From positions 27,060-66,211 of the forward strand of contig DNNE01000085.1 in assembly GCA_003487805.1 (NCBI GenBank): a DNA stretch of 39,152 bases, in the 5' to 3' direction. The translations under genes and the position numbers were made by a program. The notes beneath the pieces are model-generated. The model was not told the DNA's origin, searched no databases, and worked only from the letters and a program-made list of their open reading frames with translations. The DNA is from Blastocatellia bacterium (GTDB taxonomy: Bacteria > Acidobacteriota > Blastocatellia > Pyrinomonadales > Pyrinomonadaceae). Positions 1-8,507 of this stretch are shown here, piece by piece (within the stretch, counting starts at the first letter, position 1; each line of letters opens with the position of its first letter).

Positions 1-20
1 GCAGTAGCCCGCCTCTAAAC
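1..20. repeat. Partial dispersed repeat, copy A
   Basis: GCAGTAGCCCGCCTCTAAAC at the window edge matches 29299-29318 with a single mismatch. In both places the repeat abuts the 3' end of a minus-strand gene and supplies its GTTTAG end (last valine codon plus stop). The left part is cut by the window edge. Confidence 0.7.
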
Positions 21-1061
21 ATGAGGTGTGTTACCAATAACGCTTCGCAGTTCTCGCAGAGCCGTTTCAATACCATCACGCGACACATCGTAATGCGTCA
101 CCGCGCGAATCGACGATCCGAATCCTGAGGCGAGTACGCCGCGCTCTCGCAGTTGCGCACAAATCGCGTCAGCAGTTTGTCCGGTCTCGCTGACGTCGAA
201 GATGACAATGTTGGTGACGACTTTTTCAGGATCGATTCGCACGCTCGGTAGTTCGGCCAAACCTTCCGCCAAACGTTTTGCGTTCGCATGATCTTCCGGC
301 AAACCTTTTGGTGATTCTTCCAATGCGATTAATCCCGCTGCCGCCAACACTCCGGCTTGTCGCATGCCGCCGCCTAGCATCTTGCGAATCGCGCGTGCTT
401 CATCGATAAATGCTTTCTCTCCGAGCAGCATCGATCCAACCGGCGCACCCAGGCCTTTGGATAAACAAAACATGACTGAGTCTGCCGGCCGCGCCAGATT
501 TGCGACTGATTCGTTCAGCGCCGTTGCCGCATTGAAAATTCGCGCGCCATCCAAATGCACCGGAAGATTACGTTCATGAGCGCGCGTGCAAATATCTTCC
601 GTGCGTTCGCGCGACATGACCGATCCGCCGGCGAGGTTGTGTGAGTTTTCGATCGCAATCAGACCTGTCGGCGCGACATAGTAAGCAGAATTGAAATGCA
701 GCGCCCCGGAGATTTCATCCCAGGTCAAAATGCCGCTGCCGTCGTTGCTCTTCACAGGCCGCGCTATGGTTCCGGCAAAGGCGGACATGGTGGCCATCTC
801 GAAGTTATAGATGTGGCCGCGCTCTTCGATGACAACTTCCTGACCGGGCTTCGTGTGAAGCTTCACCGCGGTTTGGTTTCCCATCGAGCCGGTTGGCACA
901 AACAGCGCCGCTTCTTTTTCAAAAAGCTCGGCAGCCCGCTCCTGCAAAAGGTTGATGGTTGGGTCTTCGCCGTAAACGTCGTCGCCGACTTCGGCGTCGG
1001 CCATCGCGCGCCGCATTGCCGGCGTTGGTTTAGTGACAGTGTCGCTGCGCAGATCGATCAT
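15..1061 (-). CDS. ltaE: Low-specificity L-threonine aldolase
   Basis: PLP-dependent fold-type I enzyme that cleaves L-threonine or L-allo-threonine to glycine and acetaldehyde in the cytosol. At 348 aa it has the usual family length. The N-terminus IDLRSDTVTKPT and the following GDDVYGEDPT are family hallmarks. The PLP-binding region is seen as PVHLDGARIFNA (about 167-178), and the Schiff-base lysine is K202 in LSKGLGAPVGS. H83 in the EERGHIYNFE segment corresponds to the conserved histidine near the cofactor. The stop codon lies inside a short dispersed repeat at the window edge, so the last residues (PHV) are repeat-influenced. It stands alone, with a 400-base repeat-bearing gap on its 5' side. 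The family call is firm; substrate stereopreference cannot be read from sequence. Confidence 0.95.
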   Translation of the reverse strand: MIDLRSDTVTKPTPAMRRAMADAEVGDDVYGEDPTINLLQERAAELFEKEAALFVPTGSMGNQTAVKLHTKPGQEVVIEERGHIYNFEMATMSAFAGTIARPVKSNDGSGILTWDEISGALHFNSAYYVAPTGLIAIENSHNLAGGSVMSRERTEDICTRAHERNLPVHLDGARIFNAATALNESVANLARPADSVMFCLSKGLGAPVGSMLLGEKAFIDEARAIRKMLGGGMRQAGVLAAAGLIALEESPKGLPEDHANAKRLAEGLAELPSVRIDPEKVVTNIVIFDVSETGQTADAICAQLRERGVLASGFGSSIRAVTHYDVSRDGIETALRELRSVIGNTPHV

Positions 1062-1152
1062 CGTTTGATTTTCAGTTGGAAAGTATAGAAGAACGCGGGC
1101 ACTCTATCACAAAAAATCCGAAGCTATCGCGTTGAGATTTGATTCTGATTTT

Positions 1153-1374
1153 TAGCGCCGAAGGTGCTGGATGCAATAGCCCGGGCCAACGGCCCGGCTC
1201 TGGCGCCATATTGATTCGTAGCGCTGACAGCGCGGCATGATGTTCAAGGCTCGACCGTATTCAGCGAAGGTATCATCCAAAGACCGCCCCATTTCGCGCT
1301 TTCAGCGCTCCGCTGTTCTGTGCTGCTTACCCGGCCCGGTGGGGCCGGGCTATTACATTTAGCGCCTTCGGCGC
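1153..1374. repeat. MITE-like nested inverted-repeat element (about 222 bp)
   Basis: This fills most of the 403-base gap between ltaE and the bactofilin gene. The left arm (1153-1197) has TAGCGCCGAAGGTGCT, then AATAGCCCGGGCC, then a GGCCCGG. The right arm (1330-1374) is the imperfect reverse complement, with GGGGCCGGGCTATTACA and AGCGCCTTCGGCGC. A second inner pair, GCGCTGACAGCGCGG (1220-1234) and CGCGCTTTCAGCGCTCCGC (1295-1313), nests inside. No ORF is supported within it. The structure fits a non-autonomous mobile or REP-like element; a transcriptional role is possible but not shown. Confidence 0.65.
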
Positions 1375-1464
1375 AGTTCACGACGTATTAAATTAGATTA
1401 TTAGGTGAGTCTAGGCCGGCCCACAACAAAAGGAGATTGAATAGCGAAAAAATCGGAGAGCCTA

Positions 1465-2109
1465 CTACTGATCGCCGTTCTGATCTTTCAACATGCGACA
1501 GTCACCCTGGAAGACGGCGCCTGGTTTGATCGACAACTTGGGCGTCGAGATGTTGCCTTTCACGACCGCGCCTGAGCCAACTTCGACCCGCTCGTGTCCA
1601 ATGACGTCGCCGATCACGATGCCGCTAATCACGCAGACTGCTACGTTGATTTCGGCTTCGACCTTCGCGGATCCGTCGACGATCAGTGTGCCCTTGTACG
1701 AGAAGATTTTGCCGGCGACGTGACCGCTAATCCGCAGCATGTCTTTGAAACCAAGTTCACCATCAAGTTCCGGTTGCGAGTCAGTTGGCCCGTTCTTTGG
1801 CCGCTGTTTGATAGTCAGTACGCTGCCCGCCGCGCCCAGTTGTCCGGTAATGATTCCGTCAACTGGGAATGTCCCTCGATAAGTTGCTTCGCCGGTGATT
1901 ACGGGGGTTCTTGGTTGAAAGCTGGTCTCTCTGCGGGGCTGATTGATGGGAAGGGTAACCGGTCGGATTCCGGTTGGCGATGCCGCCGGCGTCTGAGTCG
2001 CGCGTCGCGAGACGGCTTCGGCCAAACGAGCCACATTATTGTGCGGCGTTGCGGCCGGAGCGTCGTTCCTACCTGGCTCTTTTTGCAGAGCGGGCTTAAC
2101 AGCAGCCAT
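1465..2109 (-). CDS. Bactofilin (polymer-forming cytoskeletal protein)
   Basis: Bactofilins (PF04519) form nucleotide-independent filaments with a right-handed beta-helix core and act in cell shape, polarity or envelope organisation. Residues about 70-205 show the repetitive core: GEATYRGTFPVDGIITGQL, a polar insert, then KVEAEINVAVCVISGIVIGDV and VEVGSGAVVKGNISTPKLSIKPGAVFQG, with the glycine/valine periodicity typical of the fold. The N-terminal 70 residues are Pro/Ala/Arg-rich and probably disordered. A 20-residue polar insert (RPKNGPTDSQPELDG region) inside the core is longer than in minimal bactofilins. The start is the ATG at 2109, because GGAG lies six bases upstream; an in-frame GTG at 2121 is the alternative (218 aa). 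The gene is monocistronic. Confidence 0.88.
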   Translation of the reverse strand: MAAVKPALQKEPGRNDAPAATPHNNVARLAEAVSRRATQTPAASPTGIRPVTLPINQPRRETSFQPRTPVITGEATYRGTFPVDGIITGQLGAAGSVLTIKQRPKNGPTDSQPELDGELGFKDMLRISGHVAGKIFSYKGTLIVDGSAKVEAEINVAVCVISGIVIGDVIGHERVEVGSGAVVKGNISTPKLSIKPGAVFQGDCRMLKDQNGDQ

Positions 2110-2328
2110 CTGATTCTCCACGGAAACCCTTAGGTCTCTGTCTATTTAGTTATCGTGGGAAGGAACCGCAAAACCGTCGGCCGAGCGAGCCTACAAGAAA
2201 ACCGCCTTGAAGTAGCGCGAACCTTACCACAGCAAGCGGGCGCATTCAAGAAGTTTGACCAAGAATACTGAAATTTGGACGGGTGGAAAGTCCTGATGAG
2301 AAACCGCGCAGGGCGCGAGAGCCAAATC

Positions 2329-5061
2329 TCACTTCGCGTTCTGAATATTCAGCGCCAGAACGTCGTCCCATGCGCAAAGTACCACGCGTTTGGCCGGTTG
2401 CCCGAGCTTGATGTCTTTCAAATCTATGGTTTTGTTGCCGGTCATTCGTGCCGATCCCAGCTTGACCATGCCTTTCCCGTAATCGACATACATGGGCACG
2501 AGCATTTTGAAATTATCCGAGACGCCTGACTGGGTCACGTGTGCGTTCAAGACTGTGCCATCGTTACTCAATTGATATTCAAGCCGGTAAGTTGGCATCT
2601 CAGTGCCGTAGACGTACTCATTGAAGAACCAGTTCATCTTTCCATTGCCGTCAAGGTCCATCGATTTGGTCATAAACTTTTCCACGGTGAGCTTCAAATC
2701 TTCCGTTGAGACGTCCTGGTTGTAATGCGACTTAATAAAATCCTGCATCATTTCCATGAAGCGTTTGTCGCCACCGGCAGTGTGGTCGTACATCATTTGC
2801 CGCAGCATGTGCAGAATGTAAGCGCCCTTCGGATAGACCAGAAACTGATATGCCGCGTAGGTCTTGCCGCTGCTGAGACGAAAACCCTGGGTGACTGGCC
2901 CAACGGTATAAGGCTTTAGATCATGCGTCGCTGGTCTGGCTTGGGTAATGCGATCACGTTGCTCGTTCCAGAACTCGATAAACTTGTGGTCGTCTTTCAT
3001 GGCCAGTTGCACGAACAACGAAGCTGAGAACTCGGCAAAGCCTTCGCTCATCCATTGATCGTGATATGACTTCCATCCGACCATGTGTCCCCACCACTGG
3101 TGCGCAATCTCGTGCGGCGCGACATAGCGAAAGAAATTGTTCGCAGCGAAACGCACGTTACCGCCGCTAGCCATGTAGCGCTGCGTGGCATCCATAAACG
3201 CAGTGAACGGCATATAGACCAGTGTGGGCCATGCTTGGCCGAAGTTTCCCGCGGGCTGTTGCGTAAGCGCCAGCCGATCGAATGGAAGTCTGCCGAAGAA
3301 CACGTTGTAAATCCGCGTCGAATTCTGTGCATCGGCCAACATTCGTCCGGACATCCCCTGCGTGTTCATGGATCCAAGCTCTCCGGCTCGACGCATTGAG
3401 TCGGGCGTCTCTTCATTCGCGTAGTACTCGATCGTGTAGCCTGTGTCAGGATCGACGACCTGCTTCTTCTTGAAAAGTCCGTAATTGAATCCGGCCACGG
3501 CCAATTGGGTATCGCCGCTGGACCACTTTGACGCGACCAGGTCGCCATCCTCACTCTCTGCCACTGGCGCGCCGGTGCCGATTAGCGTTTTGCCTTTTGG
3601 ATAGCGAAACGTCACATCAAATCGCGCGCGGTCGCCGAAAGCCGTGCCTTCGTTGTTCGGATACCAGGTGAGACGAGCGCCGGGGTTTACAAAATAATTG
3701 CCGCCGCCCACGTTGATGAGCGCGTCACCGCCGGCATATTCAAGATTTAGCTTGTACGTCTTTCCGGCTTCGAGCGGCTTGGGAAAGATTACCCCGAAGT
3801 CAGCGTCTTCATCCTTGTTCTGTTGCACGAAGGGCAGGTCGTTCCCGGCTTCATCGCGTACGCGCGAAACTCGCAGCGAACTGAACAACCGAAACGGCAG
3901 CACGCGCGCGCCGTTATCAAGCGCGCGTAACGTCACCGTATCGTTCGCGACGAATTTTGTGCCGCGAATGGCAGCATCGATTTCGTGGCGAGTAATGTCA
4001 TAGAGCCGATGGTCTTCGTCCGATGAAGCTGTGCCGTTCGTGTATTCCTCAGCGCGATGAAATGCCGTCCACGCGCCGCGATCGGAATCGCCATAGCTCG
4101 ACAGCAAGACTTCTTCGGGCGAAACCTGCGGAATGCCCAGCGAGTCATATTGGAAAATTAATTTGTTGAATCGCTTGCCGTTAATGAAGGCAGTGAAAAA
4201 GCCGGGCCGGTTCGGGTTATAGAGATCTACGAGCGTGCGCAACTCGACGTTTCTCCGCAGCGTCTTTCGCAACAGCGTCTGGTTGTCGCGATACGCATCG
4301 CGGGCGCGTTCCGCTTGCGGGCCGTTCGTGCCCATCTTTGCCTGGGCGGAAGCCTTGATCTCTTCGAAGGTTTTGTCGGTGAAGCGTATGACGAGGCGAT
4401 CAAAACTCTCTTTGATTGTAGTTTCGTTTATGAAGAGCGAGAGATTGTGCTTTTCGATCTCAGTCGGCGGCGTGAGCGTCAGTTCGCCTTCGCCGATGAA
4501 CACCGCGCCGACGGTTCGATCTTCAACGGACGGGGCAAAATAAATCTCGCCGCTAGTGAGCGTGAAGGTGCCGGCATCGCGCTTTAGCACCAGGTTGTTG
4601 ACCGTCGCAAACGGCCCGGCGAAATCGTCCGCCGCCTTTCCGGCTTCGCGCAGTTTCTGATAGGCAGGATCAGAGTTCGGCTTCGCGCCTGGCGTGACCG
4701 TGACCGCGACTTCGACGGCAGCAATCTCCAGTGCAAAGTCGGTGGTAGCCACCGCGCCCTCCTCGACTTTGACGTCCGCGCGACGCGACTCGCTGAATCC
4801 CTGGGCCGAAACGGTAACCGTGTATGTTCCCGCCGGCAGGCCCTCGATCTTGAACTGGCCTTGCTTATCGGTGACGGCGGTGAACGTCTGATTGGTGTCC
4901 GCGTCAGTGACGGTAACCGCTGCGCCGATCACAATCGCGCCCTTCGGATCGGTGATTTTGCCTTCGATACGGCCGCCGGCGCCGTGGACGATAATAAGTG
5001 GCAGAGCCAACAGGACGACGCTAATCGCAATCAGCGTGAGGTGAAGTCGCTTCTTTTTCAT
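2329..5061 (-). CDS. Secreted M1-family (gluzincin) metallopeptidase with N-terminal carboxypeptidase-regulatory-like domain
   Basis: About 910 aa. The chosen ATG at 5061 begins a clear signal peptide (MKKKRLHLTLIAISVVLLALPL). An in-frame start at 5133 would put 24 unlikely residues before it. Residues about 28-115 form a carboxypeptidase-regulatory-like/CNA-B-type beta sandwich (GRIEGKITDPKGAIVIGAAV, then GQFKIEGLPAGTYTVTVSA). A long middle region follows. The zinc site is HEIAH (about 650-654) with the third ligand in SEGFAEF 19 residues later, i.e. HExxH-x18-E as in M1 aminopeptidases. The usual GAMEN exopeptidase motif was not found, so substrate mode is uncertain. It probably acts in the periplasm or outside the cell on peptides or proteins. 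Confidence 0.85.
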   Translation of the reverse strand: MKKKRLHLTLIAISVVLLALPLIIVHGAGGRIEGKITDPKGAIVIGAAVTVTDADTNQTFTAVTDKQGQFKIEGLPAGTYTVTVSAQGFSESRRADVKVEEGAVATTDFALEIAAVEVAVTVTPGAKPNSDPAYQKLREAGKAADDFAGPFATVNNLVLKRDAGTFTLTSGEIYFAPSVEDRTVGAVFIGEGELTLTPPTEIEKHNLSLFINETTIKESFDRLVIRFTDKTFEEIKASAQAKMGTNGPQAERARDAYRDNQTLLRKTLRRNVELRTLVDLYNPNRPGFFTAFINGKRFNKLIFQYDSLGIPQVSPEEVLLSSYGDSDRGAWTAFHRAEEYTNGTASSDEDHRLYDITRHEIDAAIRGTKFVANDTVTLRALDNGARVLPFRLFSSLRVSRVRDEAGNDLPFVQQNKDEDADFGVIFPKPLEAGKTYKLNLEYAGGDALINVGGGNYFVNPGARLTWYPNNEGTAFGDRARFDVTFRYPKGKTLIGTGAPVAESEDGDLVASKWSSGDTQLAVAGFNYGLFKKKQVVDPDTGYTIEYYANEETPDSMRRAGELGSMNTQGMSGRMLADAQNSTRIYNVFFGRLPFDRLALTQQPAGNFGQAWPTLVYMPFTAFMDATQRYMASGGNVRFAANNFFRYVAPHEIAHQWWGHMVGWKSYHDQWMSEGFAEFSASLFVQLAMKDDHKFIEFWNEQRDRITQARPATHDLKPYTVGPVTQGFRLSSGKTYAAYQFLVYPKGAYILHMLRQMMYDHTAGGDKRFMEMMQDFIKSHYNQDVSTEDLKLTVEKFMTKSMDLDGNGKMNWFFNEYVYGTEMPTYRLEYQLSNDGTVLNAHVTQSGVSDNFKMLVPMYVDYGKGMVKLGSARMTGNKTIDLKDIKLGQPAKRVVLCAWDDVLALNIQNAK

Positions 5062-5367
5062 TTCAATTGACCGCGCCGGGAAAATTAGAACGCAAGGACT
5101 AAGCGAGTCCGGATCATTTCGAACCGCCCGCATTATTTGCGCTGCCCGGCGCGCGCGTCAAGGTTGGCTGGGTGGTTCCCTATTTTGAGACCCACATGCC
5201 AGGTAAGCCGATCCACGAACCCAAACGAACTGTTTTTTCGTGCCGGGTTCGTGTGATTTCATGGACCGTTCTTGCTGCCGGGAAAGACAACACTAAACCA
5301 AAATTGGCACTACTGTTCGCTGTGCATTTCTTGTCACTGCCGCAGCCGCGTGGCATGCTGATAACAA
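5062..5367. other. Divergent intergenic region between peptidase and ttcA-like genes
   Basis: This region of about 306 bases separates divergently transcribed genes and must hold both promoters. No convincing -35/-10 pair stood out. It carries one copy of an inverted repeat at 5209-5266 (listed separately). No protein-coding ORF is supported. Confidence 0.4.
5209..5266. repeat. GATCCACGAA-type inverted repeat, copy 1
   Basis: The left arm CGATCCACGAACCCAAACGA and the right arm GTTCGTGTGATTTCATGGA are imperfect inverted repeats. The same motif, with better-conserved arms, is at 19131-19203. Both copies are intergenic. Confidence 0.55.
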
Positions 5368-6216
5368 ATGATCGTCGACAGCAAAACCAGAACCAGGCTG
5401 CTGCGTCGCATGGGTGAAGCGGTCGAACGCTTTCGCATGATCGAAGACGGCGATCGAATAATGGTTTGTCTGTCGGGCGGCAAAGACAGTCACGCGCTGC
5501 TCGATCTGTTGCTCGACGTACAGCGGCGCGCGCCGGTGAGCTTCGATTTGCTCGCGGTCAATCTCGATCAGAAGCAGCCGGGATTTCCAGCGGACGTGTT
5601 GCCCGGGTATTTGACTGAACGCGATGTACCGTTTCGGATTGTTGAGCGCGACACGTACTCGATCGTGAAACGATTAACCCCCGTGGGCAAAACGTTTTGC
5701 GCGGTGTGTTCGCGTTTGCGGCGCGGCATTCTTTACAACATTGCAGTCGAAGAACAATGCACCAAGATCGCATTGGGCCATCATGCCGATGACATCATCG
5801 CGACATTTCTGCTGAACCTTTTCTATGTCGGCTCGCTGAAAGCGATGCCGCCGGTGCTGCGCTCGAATGACGGCCGGAACACGGTCATCCGGCCGCTCGC
5901 GTTCTGTCGCGAGAGTGACCTCGTGCAATTCGCCGCTGAATCTCAATTTCCGATCATCCCCTGTGACCTGTGCGGTTCCCAATCCAACTTGAAACGCGCG
6001 CGGATCAAACGGCTAATCGAAAACCTGGAAGAGGAAATCCCGAACATTCGCGCTTCGATGCTGACCGCACTCGGCAACGCGGTCCCCACTCATTTACTCG
6101 ACCCGAACCTTTTTGATTTCACGAAGCTATCAGCCACCACCGGTGACGTAGAAGCCGAGTTAGATCTGGTGCTGGGCCATACTGAGCGCGAGCCGGCCCT
6201 GGTCGCGATCGGTTAG
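5368..6216 (+). CDS. ttcA: TtcA-like tRNA 2-thiocytidine biosynthesis protein
   Basis: Cytosolic PP-loop ATPase. TtcA activates C32 of certain tRNAs with ATP and inserts sulfur with the help of an Fe-S cluster. At 282 aa it is slightly shorter than the E. coli enzyme. The PP-loop is SGGKDS (36-41). The cluster cysteines are C111 and C114 (CAVC) and C199 in PCDLCGSQ, the family signature; ALGHHADD (135-142) is the second nucleotide-site motif. The C-terminal tail includes HLLDPNLFDF, as in true TtcA. The 3' end overlaps the convergent DUF2157 gene by four bases, sharing TTAG. Related archaeal/TtuA-type enzymes are the main alternative, but the CDLCGSQ motif favours TtcA. Confidence 0.92.
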   Translation: MIVDSKTRTRLLRRMGEAVERFRMIEDGDRIMVCLSGGKDSHALLDLLLDVQRRAPVSFDLLAVNLDQKQPGFPADVLPGYLTERDVPFRIVERDTYSIVKRLTPVGKTFCAVCSRLRRGILYNIAVEEQCTKIALGHHADDIIATFLLNLFYVGSLKAMPPVLRSNDGRNTVIRPLAFCRESDLVQFAAESQFPIIPCDLCGSQSNLKRARIKRLIENLEEEIPNIRASMLTALGNAVPTHLLDPNLFDFTKLSATTGDVEAELDLVLGHTEREPALVAIG

Positions 6217-7283
6217 GTCATAGCCAGTCTCTTCAGGCGGCGCCTCCAGAAATGTTGGCCAAATACTGTTCCCAAAATCAGAATGAGTCCGAAGAGAGCC
6301 AGTACGAATGGAAAGAAGAACGAATCTTTGAAGACCGTCCAAGCCAGGTGACCGAGGTAGATGTAAATTCCCATCCCGCCAAACACCAGGAAGACTGTGC
6401 GGTTCAACCAAATTGCGAGGGCGACCAAGCCGACATTGACGAGTAAGTAAAGAAATCTCCTTGCTTCTGATCCCGAATCCATTGAAGTCAGCGCTCCCCA
6501 AAACGCCATCAGGCCAAACATATAACACCAGAATGCATAGTCACCAATTCGGTTTTCCTTCGTGTGCAAGGTTCGCTCTAATGCAAAGCCGAGCAACATT
6601 ATGAAGAGACCAACCGCCACGCTGATCCATTTCCCGGCATTCGAATCCAGTGAGTTCTGTTTCAGGATAAACGCCGCAAGATCCATTGACAGAAACCAGA
6701 AACAAAACGCCATCGGCGCCGTGAGAAAGCCAAAACGCACGAACTTGAGCGCGACGGCTGCCGCAAGGATGGTCGCTAATTCCATTACGATCCAGGAGCC
6801 GTGAATTAGCGGATAGAACTCCTTATAGTCACCCGGATCTCCGGCAGGCCAGAATCCCGACATTCTCTCAATTGAATAAACCAGCAGCGGCGTTAAGCTG
6901 ACTCCGACGGTAATCAACAATCCACCCGCAACTACATAGCCATGTCGTCGGATGATGATTCCGGCCGCGAAAGCGATCAGCATATAGCAGACCGTGACGG
7001 CACAGATTCCCTTAGCTTGAAGAACGTCCCACTTGTCGCCCAGAAACCATGCGCATGCCGAAATCATCAACATGGCGCCGAAGTAATACAGAACTGTGAC
7101 AAGATTGAAGCCCTTGCGATACTCGGTTGCCGGCTGTAATCGAGATTGTTCAGGGCGCTGAGTAGTCGCCCAGCTTGTGAGTCGCTCAACGTCGGAATGT
7201 GAAAGCACTCCATCTGCAGCGGCGCGCTCGAGATCAGCGATCGATAAAAGAATCTCAGGTGATCCAAGCGGAGGTTGCGGCAT
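6213..7283 (-). CDS. DUF2157-like multi-pass membrane protein
   Basis: Function not established. About 356 aa from the ATG at 7283, chosen because AAAAGGA lies about ten bases upstream; the longer frame to 7367 has no such site. The N-terminal 70 residues are soluble (IADLERAAADGVLSHSDVERLTSWA), a pattern typical of DUF2157 proteins, with a short helix-turn-helix-like segment before the membrane part. Roughly ten hydrophobic segments follow, starting at VTVLYYFGAMLMISACAWFL and ending in FVLALFGLILILGTVFG, with a basic tail (RRRLKRLAMT). It converges on ttcA with overlapping stop codons. The family assignment rests on architecture and is moderately sure. Confidence 0.7.
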   Translation of the reverse strand: MPQPPLGSPEILLSIADLERAAADGVLSHSDVERLTSWATTQRPEQSRLQPATEYRKGFNLVTVLYYFGAMLMISACAWFLGDKWDVLQAKGICAVTVCYMLIAFAAGIIIRRHGYVVAGGLLITVGVSLTPLLVYSIERMSGFWPAGDPGDYKEFYPLIHGSWIVMELATILAAAVALKFVRFGFLTAPMAFCFWFLSMDLAAFILKQNSLDSNAGKWISVAVGLFIMLLGFALERTLHTKENRIGDYAFWCYMFGLMAFWGALTSMDSGSEARRFLYLLVNVGLVALAIWLNRTVFLVFGGMGIYIYLGHLAWTVFKDSFFFPFVLALFGLILILGTVFGQHFWRRRLKRLAMT

Positions 7284-7360
7284 TGCGAAATTCCTTTTAC
7301 CGTGTGGAGACTTGCCGACAATCCTAACGTAATTCGGTTTCTTTGTATGCAGAATCCAGT

Positions 7361-7437
7361 TCACCACTAAGACACAGAGGTACAGAGTCTAAGTTATTAT
7401 TCGATTATCCTTCGTGTCTTAGTGTCTTTGTGGTAAA
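7361..7437. repeat. ACCACAAAGACAC-type inverted repeat
   Basis: The left arm, TCACCACTAAGACACAGAGG (7361-7380), and the right arm, from CCTTCGTGTCTTAGTG to TGTGGTA (7409-7436), are imperfect inverted repeats. They lie between the divergent DUF2157 and 353-aa genes. A related single arm is at 14836-14858, within the 5' end of ispA. Confidence 0.6.
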
Positions 7438-7445
7438 ACGCCCGC

Positions 7446-8507
7446 ATGCCAGCGACGAAGATCCGCGAGCTCGATCTCAGTGAATTTCCCGCCGGCACGG
7501 TGACAGAATTCACCACCCTGGTTTGTCTCGCATGCATCTTCGACATCTTCACCAAACAGCTTGGTCTCGCGCCGCGCACGGCTTTCTCAGAGATTAAACG
7601 TCACACTCCGGAAATTGAAGAGTTGACGACTCGCAGTGCGAAACGGCCTTACTTCGATAGCGACGAAAAGCACCCACACTGTCCCTATTGCAAATCTGCA
7701 AAGCGTTGGCTTGCGCGTTTCGACACCTATTGCATCGAAGGCGGCAAGACGACCGATGCGCCGCGCCGCGCGTTGCTGAAAAAAATGCCACAGTCCGGCG
7801 ATCAATTTCTCGTGCTCGAGAAGAAGTCCGATTCACGCGCCGTGTTCTTTGAATGGTTGGACACCTTGCGGCTGAATCTTGATTTGAATGATGAGCGCTG
7901 GTTGCTGGAGGCGACCCGAAATTATCTCGAGCGCCGGGATGCGAAAACGAATTGGGAAGAAGTGTTCAGCGAGATTCGCGCGGTGCGAAGATCGACTCGA
8001 TTGCCGGAAGGGTGGGAGCGTGACGGCAGCCGTCTGTTCCTGGCGCCGAAGATTTATGGAGAAGCATTATTGATTCAGTATCTCGTCAGTCGCTCGCAGG
8101 CGCATGGCGGCATGACGTTAGAAGGACGCCTGACGCTGATGGATCTGATCCGGCGGCTTCGTTACAGCGGCTATCTCGATCAGCTCGGAATAACGGAGCA
8201 TGATCCGGGCGAAGTCTTTGAGAAGTTGATCGATCATCTGGCTTCGACCAGCGATTGGTCGCGTGTCAGCGCAGCGAGCGACGAAGCAAGCGGAGCCAGT
8301 ATCCCGACTAGTCGGGATAGCAACCGGGTAAGTTCGAAGAAGACCACAAAGACGAAGGCAGCGAAGAAACCATCGAAGGCCAAATCAAAAAAGAGTCAGC
8401 CCGAACCTGACGAAGTCATCGCCGAGTCCGTGAAGCTTCACTACATCATCGACCGTCGAGATTTTTTGGAGAAGGTGAAGAATGTGTACCGCAGTTACTC
8501 GGCTTAA
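7446..8507 (+). CDS. Unrecognised 353-aa protein with CPYC motif and Lys-rich linker
   Basis: I do not recognise a named family. The N-terminal half is mixed alpha/beta with a CPYC pair (PHCPYCKSAKRW, about 78-89) and nearby cysteines, which could be half of a zinc ribbon. The middle (about 120-275) is predicted helical, with SQAHGGMTLEGRLTLMDLIRRL. Residues about 277-317 form a low-complexity Ser/Lys/Ala linker (KKTTKTKAAKKPSKAKSKK) like those in DNA-binding proteins. The tail SVKLHYIIDRRDFLEKVKNVY is likely structured. The linker contains a perfect 20-bp palindrome (8300-8319), translated as SIPTSRDS, which looks like an inserted repeat. No signal peptide or membrane segment is seen. It is 373 bases upstream of the TIR gene, so a shared operon is doubtful. 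Confidence 0.75.
   Translation: MPATKIRELDLSEFPAGTVTEFTTLVCLACIFDIFTKQLGLAPRTAFSEIKRHTPEIEELTTRSAKRPYFDSDEKHPHCPYCKSAKRWLARFDTYCIEGGKTTDAPRRALLKKMPQSGDQFLVLEKKSDSRAVFFEWLDTLRLNLDLNDERWLLEATRNYLERRDAKTNWEEVFSEIRAVRRSTRLPEGWERDGSRLFLAPKIYGEALLIQYLVSRSQAHGGMTLEGRLTLMDLIRRLRYSGYLDQLGITEHDPGEVFEKLIDHLASTSDWSRVSAASDEASGASIPTSRDSNRVSSKKTTKTKAAKKPSKAKSKKSQPEPDEVIAESVKLHYIIDRRDFLEKVKNVYRSYSA
8300..8319. repeat. Perfect 20-bp palindrome inside a coding linker
   Basis: TATCCCGACTAGTCGGGATA is a perfect palindrome in frame within the low-complexity linker of the 353-aa protein. The flanking codons are Ser/Ala/Lys-rich and tolerate insertion. Confidence 0.8.

Noticed and set aside
1594..2133. 179-aa plus-strand ORF opposite the bactofilin gene
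   Set aside because: It mirrors the bactofilin coding sequence and shows no recognisable domain.
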